NCBI GenBank assembly: GCA_029960905.1
Contig: JASBVU010000064.1
Coordinates: 1-8,345, forward strand
Length of the DNA stretch: 8,345 bases
DNA from: Thermoanaerobacterium sp.
GTDB lineage: Bacteria > Bacillota > Thermoanaerobacteria > Thermoanaerobacterales > Thermoanaerobacteraceae
Direction: 5' to 3'
This document shows positions 1 to 6,951 of this stretch, piece after piece. A program made the position numbers and the translations under genes. Numbering within the stretch: the stretch's first letter is position 1; every line of letters begins with the position of its first letter. The notes beneath the pieces are model-generated. The model was not told the DNA's origin. It worked only from the letters and a program-made list of their open reading frames with translations, and did not search any database.

Positions 1-745
1 AGGAAGAAACTACCTGTACTTCGATAGCATATCATCGACAAATGACTATGCAAAAGAAATAGCTTTAAATTCTCCTGATGGAACGACAATCGTTGCAGAA
101 GAACAGACATCTGGAAGAGGCCGCATGGGTAGACTCTGGGTCTCTTACAAGAAGCAAGGTATATGGATGTCTATTATACTCAAACCGGATATAGCACCTA
201 ATGACGCAGTTAAGCTGACACAAGTCGCGGCAGTATCATTAGTAGATGCAATAAAAGAAACAGCAAATTTGATATCTTACATAAAGTGGCCAAATGACAT
301 CATCGTAAGTGGCAAAAAAGTTTGTGGAATCCTGACAGAAATGAATGGCGAAATAGATAAGATAAATTTTATAGTAGTAGGCATAGGAGTAAATGTCAAT
401 GTTGACAGTTTTCCAGTTGATTTGCAGGATAAAGCTACATCTCTCTCCATTGAGGCTTCGAAAAAAATAGATAGAAAGCTTCTAACAGCATCTATACTAA
501 ACAATTTTGAAAAATATTATCGTACATTCCTTGATGAAGGATTTTTGAATATTAGAAATCTGTGCAAAGAATACTCTTTGACATTAGAAAAAGACGTAAA
601 AGTCATTATTGGCAATAAGGAATATGTAGGGCGAGCTATTGACATAGACGATGACGGCAATCTAATCATCATGTTTAAAAACGGTGAAAAAAAAGCGATA
701 ACATCTGGTGAAGTGTCAATAAGAGGTCTGACTGATTACATCTGA
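1..745 (+). CDS. birA: Biotin-[acetyl-CoA-carboxylase] ligase (BirA), 5'-truncated
   Basis: The enzyme activates biotin with ATP to biotinyl-AMP and transfers it to the lysine of biotin carrier proteins such as those of acetyl-CoA and pyruvate carboxylases. The reading frame is open from base 2, giving 247 visible residues; the true start lies outside the window. Visible: the SSTN motif (residues 11-14) that begins the catalytic domain, the biotin-binding loop GRGRMGR (38-44), the KWPND motif (95-99), KKVCGIL with the conserved lysine (about 105-110), GIGVN (127-131), and a C-terminal SH3-like domain ending in SGEVSIRGL. The ATG at 125 falls inside the biotin loop and cannot be the real start. 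Group II BirA proteins carry an N-terminal winged helix-turn-helix that represses biotin genes. That part would be upstream, so whether this protein is also a repressor cannot be judged. Family identity is very secure. Confidence 0.96.
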   Translation, partial: GRNYLYFDSISSTNDYAKEIALNSPDGTTIVAEEQTSGRGRMGRLWVSYKKQGIWMSIILKPDIAPNDAVKLTQVAAVSLVDAIKETANLISYIKWPNDIIVSGKKVCGILTEMNGEIDKINFIVVGIGVNVNVDSFPVDLQDKATSLSIEASKKIDRKLLTASILNNFEKYYRTFLDEGFLNIRNLCKEYSLTLEKDVKVIIGNKEYVGRAIDIDDDGNLIIMFKNGEKKAITSGEVSIRGLTDYI

Positions 746-762
746 TATATTTTCAAATATAT
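745..762. other. AT-only perfect inverted repeat just after birA
   Basis: ATATATTT (745-752) and AAATATAT (755-762) are exact reverse complements separated by 2 bases, starting on the last base of the birA stop codon. With no G-C pair and no T-tract after it, it is a poor intrinsic terminator. It lies directly upstream of a possible -10 box (769-774), so an operator or UP-like role is conceivable. AT-only palindromes also occur by chance in DNA of this composition. Confidence 0.3.
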
Positions 763-768
763 AAGCTC

Positions 769-774
769 TATACT
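769..774 (+). promoter_or_regulatory. Possible -10 box for the ABC importer operon
   Basis: TATACT matches the sigma-A -10 consensus at 5 of 6 positions and is the best such hexamer between birA and the importer. No good -35 sits 16-18 bp upstream (that stretch is the AT-only palindrome), and there is no TGn extension. If used, transcription would start near 781 and leave a leader of roughly 105 nt that contains the hairpin at 820-876. The call is weak; read-through from birA is an alternative. Confidence 0.25.
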
Positions 775-819
775 GGAGAATCGATTGTGTTTAGTCGAAT
801 TTATTAACATTTGATAGAA

Positions 820-876
820 CCTTTTATTTATTTGTTGAATAAAATAAAGTAAAACTTATTCCAAATAAATAAAAGG
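820..876 (+). promoter_or_regulatory. Leader hairpin overlapping the Shine-Dalgarno of the ABC importer
   Basis: CCTTTTATTTATTTG (820-834) and CAAATAAATAAAAGG (862-876) are perfect 15-base reverse complements. Inside the 27-base spacer, GAATAA (837-842) pairs with TTATTC (856-861). The whole folds as 15 bp, a 2-nt bulge (835-836), 6 more bp and a 13-nt loop. The 3' arm includes AAAGG of the Shine-Dalgarno AAAGGAGG (872-879), which lies 6 bases before the ATG at 886, so folding would partly mask ribosome access. There is no T-tract on either strand, so it is not a terminator. The 5' arm (821-832) can alternatively pair with 838-849 at 10 of 12 positions, which would free the Shine-Dalgarno. 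Pairing is seen directly. A regulatory role (translational switch, RNA thermometer, or a DNA operator with half-sites 42 bp apart) is inference. Confidence 0.6.
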
Positions 877-885
877 AGGCGTAAC

Positions 886-1923
886 ATGAAAAAAATTCTT
901 TCACTTCTTTTTATACTTTTATTTATCATCTCTATAAACGGCTGTGGAAAAGAGCAAAAAAGCACAGCCGTAAACAAGATAGAAACCGTAAAAGTCGCAT
1001 TTGATGATTCTCCGTCTGAATCAGGTATAATTTTAGCTGACAAATTAGGGTTTTTCGCAAAACAAGGTATAAAAATCGAATATGTAAAGTTTAATTCAGG
1101 TGCTGATGAACTTTCGGCAATGGCATCAAACCAAGTTGATGTAAGCAGAGGAATAATAAACGCAGGACTTTTTAATGCTTGGAATAGCGGTATAGATATA
1201 AGGCTTGTGGCAGATGGAGGGCATAATATACCAGGAAAAGGTTACTTCCAAATAGCTTTAAAAAAAGGACTGGGACAAAAAGTCAAAGACTTTAAAGATT
1301 TGAAAGGTTTAAGAATAGCCATAGCATCTACAGGATCAATAAACGAACTTTTTGTTCAAAAAGCATTAGAAAAAGGCGGTTTAACTGATAAGGATATAAC
1401 ATTTGTCGTTGTGGATTCATTCCCTGATATGTTAACCGCCGTCGCCAATGGAAGCGCAGATGCAGCTATGGAAATAGAGCCCCTTATAACTAAAGGTGTA
1501 GAAGAAAACATCCTTGAATGGTGGAAAGACCCTGACGAATACATTAAAGGCGAAGAAATATCTGTTTTAATGTACAGCCCAAATTTCTCCAAAAACAAGG
1601 ATCTAGGCAACAGGTTTATGATTGCTTATCTACAAGGCGTTAGAGCCTACAACGATGCATTTATAACAGGAAACAAAGACCAAGACAAGATAATAAGCAT
1701 ACTTACAAAATACACGTTTGTAAACACACCAGAGACATTTAAAAAGATGAAGCCACCAGGACTTGACCCAAATGGTCATGTATTAAAACAAGGTGTTTTA
1801 AATGATCTCAATTGGTACATGAGCAAAGGAATGGTAAAAAAAGCACCTGATGTCAATAAATTTGTAGATGACTCATACGTTGAAAATGCGTTAAAAGTTT
1901 TAGGAACGTATAAAAGTCCATAA
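886..1923 (+). CDS. ABC transporter substrate-binding lipoprotein, NitT/TauT (NMT1/SsuA-like) family
   Basis: This is the extracytoplasmic receptor that should capture a small organic or anionic solute and deliver it to the permease encoded next. The 345-residue protein begins with a lysine-rich, hydrophobic signal peptide ending in a lipobox-like INGC, so Cys20 would be lipidated and tether it to the membrane; Asn at position -2 is slightly unusual. The mature part has the type II periplasmic-binding layout of the NMT1/SsuA family: VKVAFDDSPSESGIILADKLGFFAKQGI (36-62 region), a turnover segment KDLKGLRIAIASTGSINELF (about 138-156), and a second-lobe DMLTAVANGSADAAMEIEP (about 181-199). The start is fixed by AAAGGAGG 6 bases upstream. 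The substrate is not readable from sequence: this family includes nitrate, alkanesulfonate, taurine and pyrimidine-precursor binders. It is the first gene of a three-gene importer operon and is preceded by the hairpin leader. Confidence 0.9.
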   Translation: MKKILSLLFILLFIISINGCGKEQKSTAVNKIETVKVAFDDSPSESGIILADKLGFFAKQGIKIEYVKFNSGADELSAMASNQVDVSRGIINAGLFNAWNSGIDIRLVADGGHNIPGKGYFQIALKKGLGQKVKDFKDLKGLRIAIASTGSINELFVQKALEKGGLTDKDITFVVVDSFPDMLTAVANGSADAAMEIEPLITKGVEENILEWWKDPDEYIKGEEISVLMYSPNFSKNKDLGNRFMIAYLQGVRAYNDAFITGNKDQDKIISILTKYTFVNTPETFKKMKPPGLDPNGHVLKQGVLNDLNWYMSKGMVKKAPDVNKFVDDSYVENALKVLGTYKSP

Positions 1924-1931
1924 TCTGGCGT

Positions 1932-1941
1932 AAGGGGTGAT
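1932..1941 (+). promoter_or_regulatory. Shine-Dalgarno that selects a TTG start for the permease
   Basis: AAGGGGTGAT resembles the full anti-Shine-Dalgarno complement (AAGGAGGTGAT). It ends 4 bases before TTG at 1946, the usual geometry in Firmicutes. The in-frame GTG at 1937 sits inside this site and so is unlikely to be the start. Confidence 0.7.
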
Positions 1942-1945
1942 TTGC

Positions 1946-2779
1946 TTGAATAATACCAATGTATTAAAAAAAAGCAGTACAAAAATAAATGAAAAGAGCA
2001 AAAAAGATAAAAAACTCAAAGACGAGACAAAATCTAACAAGTTTATACAGCAAATAATATCGCCAATAGCCATTTTAATTATTTGGGAAATATTGGCTGA
2101 TTTAAAATTAATCGACACCAGATTCTTCCCTGCTCCATCTATGATCTTTCACTCGCTTATAAATCTTTTAACAACAGGTATACTCCTAAACGATTTGTCT
2201 GTGAGTCTCTTTAGAATCATCGGTGGATTCATAGTCGGCGCTGTACCAGGGCTTATAATCGGGCTTACAATGGGGCTTTTCCCCATAATCAGAAATATAC
2301 TGGACCCCATCGTAGCTGCCACATATCCTATACCAAAATTAGCCTTAATGCCTCTCATTATGATAATATTTGGACTAAACGACTTGGAAAAAATAGTTGT
2401 CATCGCCATAGGCACTTTTTTCATCGTCCTAATGAATACGGCAGCAGGTGTAATAAATCTAGACAAAATATACATGGATGTGGCGAGAAACTATGGAGCA
2501 TCGAAAAAAGACTACTACTTGACAGTCGCTCTTCCAGGAGCGCTGCCAATGATATTTACCGGATTGAAACTTGGCATGGGAATGGCTCTCCTTCTTATAG
2601 TCGCTGCCGAAATGAATGGTGCAAGCTCAGGTATAGGGTATAGGATATGGGAATCCTACAATATATTCGATATACCTGCCATGTTCGTTTCCTTTATAAT
2701 CATGTCTATATTAGGGTACGTATTTACAATTATCCTGGATTTAATAGAAAAACTGATAATCCCTTGGAAGCACAGCTAG
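1946..2779 (+). CDS. ABC transporter permease, NitT/TauT (SsuC/TauC-like) family
   Basis: This is the inner-membrane channel subunit of the importer, with about six membrane segments, expected to work as a homodimer. From the TTG start it has 277 residues; an in-frame GTG three codons upstream overlaps the ribosome binding site. Residues 2 to about 32 form a very lysine-rich cytoplasmic tail before the first membrane helix (IISPIAILIIWEIL). The family hallmark TYPIPKLALMPLIMI (about 126-140) is typical of SsuC/TauC permeases. The cytoplasmic EAA loop that docks on the ATPase reads DVARNYGASKKDYYLTVALP (about 178-197), with its conserved Gly and the LP ending. It is followed by AAEMNGASSGIGYRI, also typical. 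The gene lies 22 bp after the binding-protein gene and 35 bp before the ATPase gene, so the three are almost certainly co-transcribed. Substrate unknown. Confidence 0.92.
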   Translation: MNNTNVLKKSSTKINEKSKKDKKLKDETKSNKFIQQIISPIAILIIWEILADLKLIDTRFFPAPSMIFHSLINLLTTGILLNDLSVSLFRIIGGFIVGAVPGLIIGLTMGLFPIIRNILDPIVAATYPIPKLALMPLIMIIFGLNDLEKIVVIAIGTFFIVLMNTAAGVINLDKIYMDVARNYGASKKDYYLTVALPGALPMIFTGLKLGMGMALLLIVAAEMNGASSGIGYRIWESYNIFDIPAMFVSFIIMSILGYVFTIILDLIEKLIIPWKHS

Positions 2780-2814
2780 CATTTTATACTAATTAATTGA
2801 GACGGTGATATATT

Positions 2815-3585
2815 ATGAAAGATGTTAAAGTTGAATTAAAAGATTTGACAAAAAAGTTTAAAATCAAGAAAAACATCATAACTGCTTTCGAAGACATTTC
2901 TTTACAAATCAAGGAAGGTGAATTTTGGTGCTTTGTCGGTCCCAGCGGGTGTGGAAAAACTACACTGTTGCGTGTACTGGCAGGACTTGAATCTCCCACA
3001 GACGGAACAATTTACATTAAGCATGTGGATGACAGCAAGCCTCTTAACTCCATGGTCTTTCAAGAACACGCCATATTCCCATGGATGGATGTAAAAAACA
3101 ACATCGCTTATGGGCTTAAAATGAGAAAGCTAAAGCCTAATCTAATAGATGATATTGTAGATTTCTATATAGACAAGATGGGCCTTACTCCTTTCAAGCA
3201 CGCTTACCCACACCAACTATCAGGCGGTATGAAGCAGAGAGTTTCCATCGCCAGAGCATTTGCTAATGATCCAGAAATATTGCTAATGGATGAACCTTTT
3301 GCAAACTTAGATGAACAAAACAGGGTTCTTCTTCAGCAGGAACTTCTGAAAATATGGGAAAAAAGCGGAAAAACAGTCATATTCGTCACACACAGCATTG
3401 ACGAAGCCATATTCCTATCAGATAAAATAATGCTTATGACCAGACATCCTGGTAAAATAAAAAACATCTACGATATAAACATAAAAAGGCCCAGAGTAAT
3501 CGAAGAAATACGATCGTCGCCGCAGTATGCAGATATATTTCAGGACATCTGGTTAAGCTTGCGCCAAGAGGTATCATATTCTTAA
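2815..3585 (+). CDS. ABC transporter ATP-binding protein, NitT/TauT (SsuB/TauB-like) family
   Basis: This is the cytoplasmic ATPase that powers the importer. The 256-residue protein has every ABC motif intact: Walker A GPSGCGKT (42-49), Q-loop Gln83 in [10 protein letters not shown], signature LSGGMKQR (135-142), Walker B ILLMDEP (155-161), D-loop NLDE (164-167) and the switch histidine His193 in VTHSIDEA. The Q-loop context and the tail [20 protein letters not shown] match SsuB/TauB/NrtD-type ATPases, whose C-terminal tail is short and carries no regulatory domain. The start ATG is preceded by GGTGAT (2804-2809) at 5 bases. It is the last gene of the operon: its final six codons form the 5' arm of the terminator, and its TAA lies in the hairpin loop. 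Confidence 0.95.
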   Translation: MKDVKVELKDLTKKFKIKKNIITAFEDISLQIKEGEFWCFVGPSGCGKTTLLRVLAGLESPTDGTIYIKHVDDSKPLNSMVFQEHAIFPWMDVKNNIAYGLKMRKLKPNLIDDIVDFYIDKMGLTPFKHAYPHQLSGGMKQRVSIARAFANDPEILLMDEPFANLDEQNRVLLQQELLKIWEKSGKTVIFVTHSIDEAIFLSDKIMLMTRHPGKIKNIYDINIKRPRVIEEIRSSPQYADIFQDIWLSLRQEVSYS

Positions 3586-3602
3586 TGATACCTCTTTTAT
3601 TG
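3566..3602 (+). terminator. Intrinsic terminator of the ABC importer operon, overlapping the end of the last gene
   Basis: AAGAGGTATCAT (3566-3577) pairs perfectly with ATGATACCTCTT (3585-3596) around a 7-base loop, followed by TTTTATTG. This is a strong 12-bp stem plus T-tract on the plus strand. The 5' arm is inside the ATPase coding sequence and the stop codon TAA (3583-3585) is at the loop edge. Read on the minus strand, the hairpin is followed by GGCGC rather than T, so it is not a canonical terminator for uvrC, which converges on it. Confidence 0.9.
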
Positions 3603-3630
3603 TAAAACTATCAATTCTTTTAAATTCCGC

Positions 3631-5487
3631 TTATCCATGGCTTCTAAAATAATCGTAGACGGCATTAGCAGCTTTTTCATTCATTCCTTCAACTTTTTTT
3701 AGCTCATCGACTGTCGCATTTTTAATGCCTTCAATTGTTTTAAAAGCCTTGTACAATGCTTTCATTCGCTTTTCACCAATGCCTGGTATATTCAAAAGAT
3801 CACTTCTTAGCTTTTTGCTTTTTGTATCTTTGTGGAATGTAATGGCAAACCTGTGTGCTTCATCTTGAATTTCGGCCACAAGCCTAAAAGCTCTACCAGT
3901 CATAGGCATATCTATTTCTCCATCAAGCGAAACTAATCCTCTTGTCCTGTGTTTTGAATCCTTTACCATTCCATACACAGGAATTTCAACATTTAATTGC
4001 TGTAGCACTTCTATTGCTGTTTTAACATGTCCAAGCCCACCATCCACAAGAATAAGGTCTGGCATTATGTGAAACTTAGCCTTCTCCTCCTTAAGCTCAC
4101 CAGCCACAATCAGCTTTTGTTCTTGGAGCCCGTGGGATATTCTTCTTGAGATGACTTCTCTCATGCTACCGTAATCATCTTGCCCTTCAACCGTCTTTAT
4201 GATGAACTTCCTGTAAGACGATTTATGTGGTTTACCATCTAAAAATACCACCATAGATGCTACATTATCGGTTCCCCTTATATTTGATATGTCAAAAGCT
4301 TCAATTCTCTCAGCATAGTCAATTCCTAACAGATTAGATAACTCTGATACTGAATCATTTTTTTGCCTTTTCATCTTTAAGTTTACGTCATTTTTTAAAG
4401 CTTCAAGAGCATTTTCATATACCATATCTACAAGCTCTTTTTTCTTGCCCCTTGATGGAACGACGATAGACACCTTATTTCCACGCTTTTCAGAAAGCCA
4501 TTCCATCAAAACGTCCTTCTCTTCCATATCCACATCCGTCACAATCTCTTTTGGCACATACAGTGCACTGTCGTAAAATTGCTTTATAAAAGATGCCATA
4601 ATATCGCTTCTATCCATGTCATCAGTATTTTTCATAAAATAATGTTCTCTTCCACTCACTTTTCCATCTCTTATAAAAAACACTTGAATACAAGCATCCT
4701 CTGCACTTCTGGCCATAGATATTACATCTTGATCCTCTAAAGACGCAGAAACTATCTTTTGCTTCTCTGATGTCTTCTCAATACCGTATATTTGGTCTCT
4801 TAATTTTGCGGCCTTTTCAAATTCCATGTTCTCAGCTGCCTTTTCCATCTCTTCTTTTAACTTTTTAAGCAGTACATCACGCTTACCTTCCAAAAACATC
4901 AAGGCATCATTTGTCAGTTTTCTGTATTCTTCTTTTGATATGCGACCTGTACATGGAGCAGAACACAATCCAATATGATAATACAGACATTCTCTTCCTT
5001 TGCCCATATCTCTTTCTATGTTTTTGTTACATGACCTTAAAGGAAACATGTGCCGTAAAAGCTTTATCGTCTCTCTTACTGCAAATGCACTGCTGTAAGG
5101 TCCAAAATACTTAGCGCCGTCCATATCAACCTTTCTGGTAAAGACGATCCTTGGATAGTCTTCATTTACCGTTATCTTTATATATGGATAGTTTTTGTCG
5201 TCTTTAAGCAGTATGTTGTACTTAGGCTTATGCTTTTTTATCAAATTGCATTCCAATATGAGTGCTTCCAGCTCCGTATCTGTAACAATGTACTCAAAAT
5301 CAGCAACATGCCTTACCATTGTTCTGACTTTTGGAAGCTGGTTTGACTGATTCTGAAAGTATTGCCTTACACGATTTTTTAAGACAACAGCCTTTCCCAC
5401 GTAAATTATCTTGCCGCTTAAGTCTTTCATTATATAGACGCCTGGTTTATCTGGCAGCAGTTTTAATTTTTCTTCAATGTTTATCAT
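3631..5487 (-). CDS. uvrC: UvrABC excinuclease subunit C (UvrC)
   Basis: UvrC is the cytoplasmic nucleotide-excision-repair nuclease that cuts on both sides of a lesion marked by UvrA/UvrB. The 618 residues are full length for the family. The N-terminal GIY-YIG nuclease (3' incision) shows GVYIM (16-20), YVG (29-31), Arg39 and the LEALILE segment (73-79). Cysteines 153, 167, 175 and 179 match the spacing of the proposed [4Fe-4S] ligands of UvrC. A UVR motif that contacts UvrB spans about 204-239 (NMEFEKAAKLRDQI). The RNase H-like nuclease (5' incision) has FDISNIRG with Asp399, VDGG with Asp482 and DEAHRFA with His545. Tandem helix-hairpin-helix motifs (NIPGIGEKR, KVEGMNEKA) end the protein. 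The start ATG has AAGGTGAT 3 bases upstream. It lies 36 bp after the PBP gene and is probably the last gene of that transcript. No terminator of its own is evident. Confidence 0.98.
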   Translation of the reverse strand: MINIEEKLKLLPDKPGVYIMKDLSGKIIYVGKAVVLKNRVRQYFQNQSNQLPKVRTMVRHVADFEYIVTDTELEALILECNLIKKHKPKYNILLKDDKNYPYIKITVNEDYPRIVFTRKVDMDGAKYFGPYSSAFAVRETIKLLRHMFPLRSCNKNIERDMGKGRECLYYHIGLCSAPCTGRISKEEYRKLTNDALMFLEGKRDVLLKKLKEEMEKAAENMEFEKAAKLRDQIYGIEKTSEKQKIVSASLEDQDVISMARSAEDACIQVFFIRDGKVSGREHYFMKNTDDMDRSDIMASFIKQFYDSALYVPKEIVTDVDMEEKDVLMEWLSEKRGNKVSIVVPSRGKKKELVDMVYENALEALKNDVNLKMKRQKNDSVSELSNLLGIDYAERIEAFDISNIRGTDNVASMVVFLDGKPHKSSYRKFIIKTVEGQDDYGSMREVISRRISHGLQEQKLIVAGELKEEKAKFHIMPDLILVDGGLGHVKTAIEVLQQLNVEIPVYGMVKDSKHRTRGLVSLDGEIDMPMTGRAFRLVAEIQDEAHRFAITFHKDTKSKKLRSDLLNIPGIGEKRMKALYKAFKTIEGIKNATVDELKKVEGMNEKAANAVYDYFRSHG

Positions 5488-5523
5488 ATCATCACCTTAA
5501 ATGGTATATTTACACTATTGACA

Positions 5524-6951
5524 TTAATAACCTAAATATGCCTTCATGACTTCCCTGGCAATAGGTGCAGCGGTAGATCCACCAGCACCGCCATTTTCTA
5601 CAATGACGGCAACTACTATCTTTGGATTGTCAGCAGGTGCAAATCCTACAAACCAAGCATGTGCTTGCCCATGGGGATTTTCTGCAGTACCTGTTTTGCC
5701 TGCGACAGCAACACCTGGTATCTGCACTGCCGTACCTGTACCTTGCTGTACAACTCCTATCATAAGCTGTTTTATCTTATCAGCTACATCTTTTGTTATT
5801 GGATTTAGGTATTTTTCTGGTGTTGTCTTTTCTAATATCTCTCCGGTGACTGGATTTTTGACGTAGTCCATAAGATATGGTTTCATGATAACCCCGCCAT
5901 TTGCAGGTGACGAAGCCATCAAAGCCATCGTCAACGGTGTAACTAAAATTTTACCTTGACCAATGGAGCTTTCTGCTAATTGGACTTTGCCGTTTATCAG
6001 AGGAATAGATGGAAACTGATTCTTTTCAACAGGTATGTCAAATGGAACGCTGTCATTTAGCCCGTACTTGTTTGCCATCGCTTCCAGATCCGAACGTCCC
6101 AATTGAAGTCCTACCTTCACAAACGAAGTATTTGAAGAAACATAAAATGCCTTCTGAAACCCTATAGTTCCATACGCTATGCTATCATAGTTTGTGATCT
6201 TATTTCCGTCAACTATTACATATCCGGTATCATTAAACACTTGATTGTAAATATCAGGTTTGTACGTCAAAACTGCAGATGTCGTTATTATCTTAAATAT
6301 TGAACCCGGAGGATACAATCCTTGCGTGGCTCTATTCAAAACGACGTGATCGGGGCTATTCATTACACTGCTCCAGTTTTCGCCTAATGTATTTGGATCG
6401 TACGATGGAGACGATACTAACGCCAACACCGCGCCTGTATTTGGATCTAAAGCGACTACAGCACCTTTTCTGCCACCTAATAAGCTATATGCTAAGTCTT
6501 GCAGTCTTTTATCTACTGTCAGTACCACATCATCGCCAACCTGACTTTTGCCTAAGACAGTCTCTCTTAAAAAAGTCATTGGATCCGTATTGATCATACC
6601 CAGCAATTCTCTGTCGTACGTGTTTTCTATGCCTGTACTGCCTTGTTGATATATCCTCCTGCTGTATCCGATTATATCTGCAAAAGGCACACCATCAGTA
6701 TACTGCCTAATTTGTTCACCATTTACGATAGTGCTTTTTGCCAGAACGTTGCCATTTCTATCGTAAATACTGCCTCTTAAAATCTTTTTTTCCTGTTCAA
6801 TCAATCTTTTATTGTAGACGCTGTATGAGCTTGTTATAAGCTTATTTTTTTCATACAATTGAAAATACGAAAGATATGCTATAAGGCTAAAAAAAAGGAT
6901 TGAAAAAACGGCAAAAAGTATTTTAATGTTGCGGTTCATACTGTTCAACAT
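5524..6951 (-). CDS. Class B penicillin-binding protein (peptidoglycan transpeptidase), PbpA-like
   Basis: This is a membrane-anchored D,D-transpeptidase that cross-links peptidoglycan on the outer face of the membrane, and the likely partner of the SEDS protein encoded just upstream. Numbered from the ATG at 6951 it has 475 residues: one membrane anchor (about 9-31), a short non-catalytic module starting with RGSIYDRNGNVLA (about 59-71), then the transpeptidase domain. The active-site motifs are complete: SIFK with nucleophile Ser217, SSN (272-274), and KTGT (419-422). The length and lack of a long pedestal domain resemble mycobacterial PbpA rather than large PBP2/PBP3. The start is uncertain: ATG occurs at 6957, 6951 and 6939. 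I favour 6951 because AAGAGAGG (6958-6965) is 6 bases away. The gene overlaps the end of the SEDS gene by about 29 bp, which suggests translational coupling. Confidence 0.93.
   Translation of the reverse strand: MLNSMNRNIKILFAVFSILFFSLIAYLSYFQLYEKNKLITSSYSVYNKRLIEQEKKILRGSIYDRNGNVLAKSTIVNGEQIRQYTDGVPFADIIGYSRRIYQQGSTGIENTYDRELLGMINTDPMTFLRETVLGKSQVGDDVVLTVDKRLQDLAYSLLGGRKGAVVALDPNTGAVLALVSSPSYDPNTLGENWSSVMNSPDHVVLNRATQGLYPPGSIFKIITTSAVLTYKPDIYNQVFNDTGYVIVDGNKITNYDSIAYGTIGFQKAFYVSSNTSFVKVGLQLGRSDLEAMANKYGLNDSVPFDIPVEKNQFPSIPLINGKVQLAESSIGQGKILVTPLTMALMASSPANGGVIMKPYLMDYVKNPVTGEILEKTTPEKYLNPITKDVADKIKQLMIGVVQQGTGTAVQIPGVAVAGKTGTAENPHGQAHAWFVGFAPADNPKIVVAVIVENGGAGGSTAAPIAREVMKAYLGY

Noticed and set aside
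125..745. A separate 206-residue protein starting at ATG 125
   Set aside because: The frame is open to the window edge and the upstream codons encode the conserved start of the BirA catalytic domain; ATG 125 lies inside the biotin-binding loop.
820..876. The leader hairpin as an intrinsic terminator for birA or for an antisense RNA
   Set aside because: Neither strand has a T-tract after the stem, and the 3' arm runs into the Shine-Dalgarno.
746..885. A known riboswitch (TPP or other vitamin class) or T-box in the leader of the importer
   Set aside because: The TPP core CTGAGA and ACCTGA elements are missing, there is no T-box sequence TGGNACCGCG, and the structured part is a single AT-rich hairpin with no recognisable conserved aptamer.
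2149..2475. Open frame of about 108 codons on the minus strand inside the permease gene
   Set aside because: It lies fully opposite a well-supported membrane protein gene, resembles no family I know, and is a typical antisense shadow.
3566..3602. Bidirectional terminator serving uvrC as well
   Set aside because: On the minus strand the stem is followed by GGCGCAAGC with no T-tract, so there is no support beyond the hairpin itself.
5518..5523. TTGACA on the plus strand as a -35 box
   Set aside because: No -10-like hexamer follows at 16-18 bp, and it would drive only antisense RNA through the PBP gene.
5546..5866. Open frames of about 100 codons on the plus strand opposite the PBP gene (also 6300-6593)
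   Set aside because: Their composition mirrors the PBP codons on the other strand, they lack convincing Shine-Dalgarno sites, and they overlap intact catalytic motifs of the real gene.
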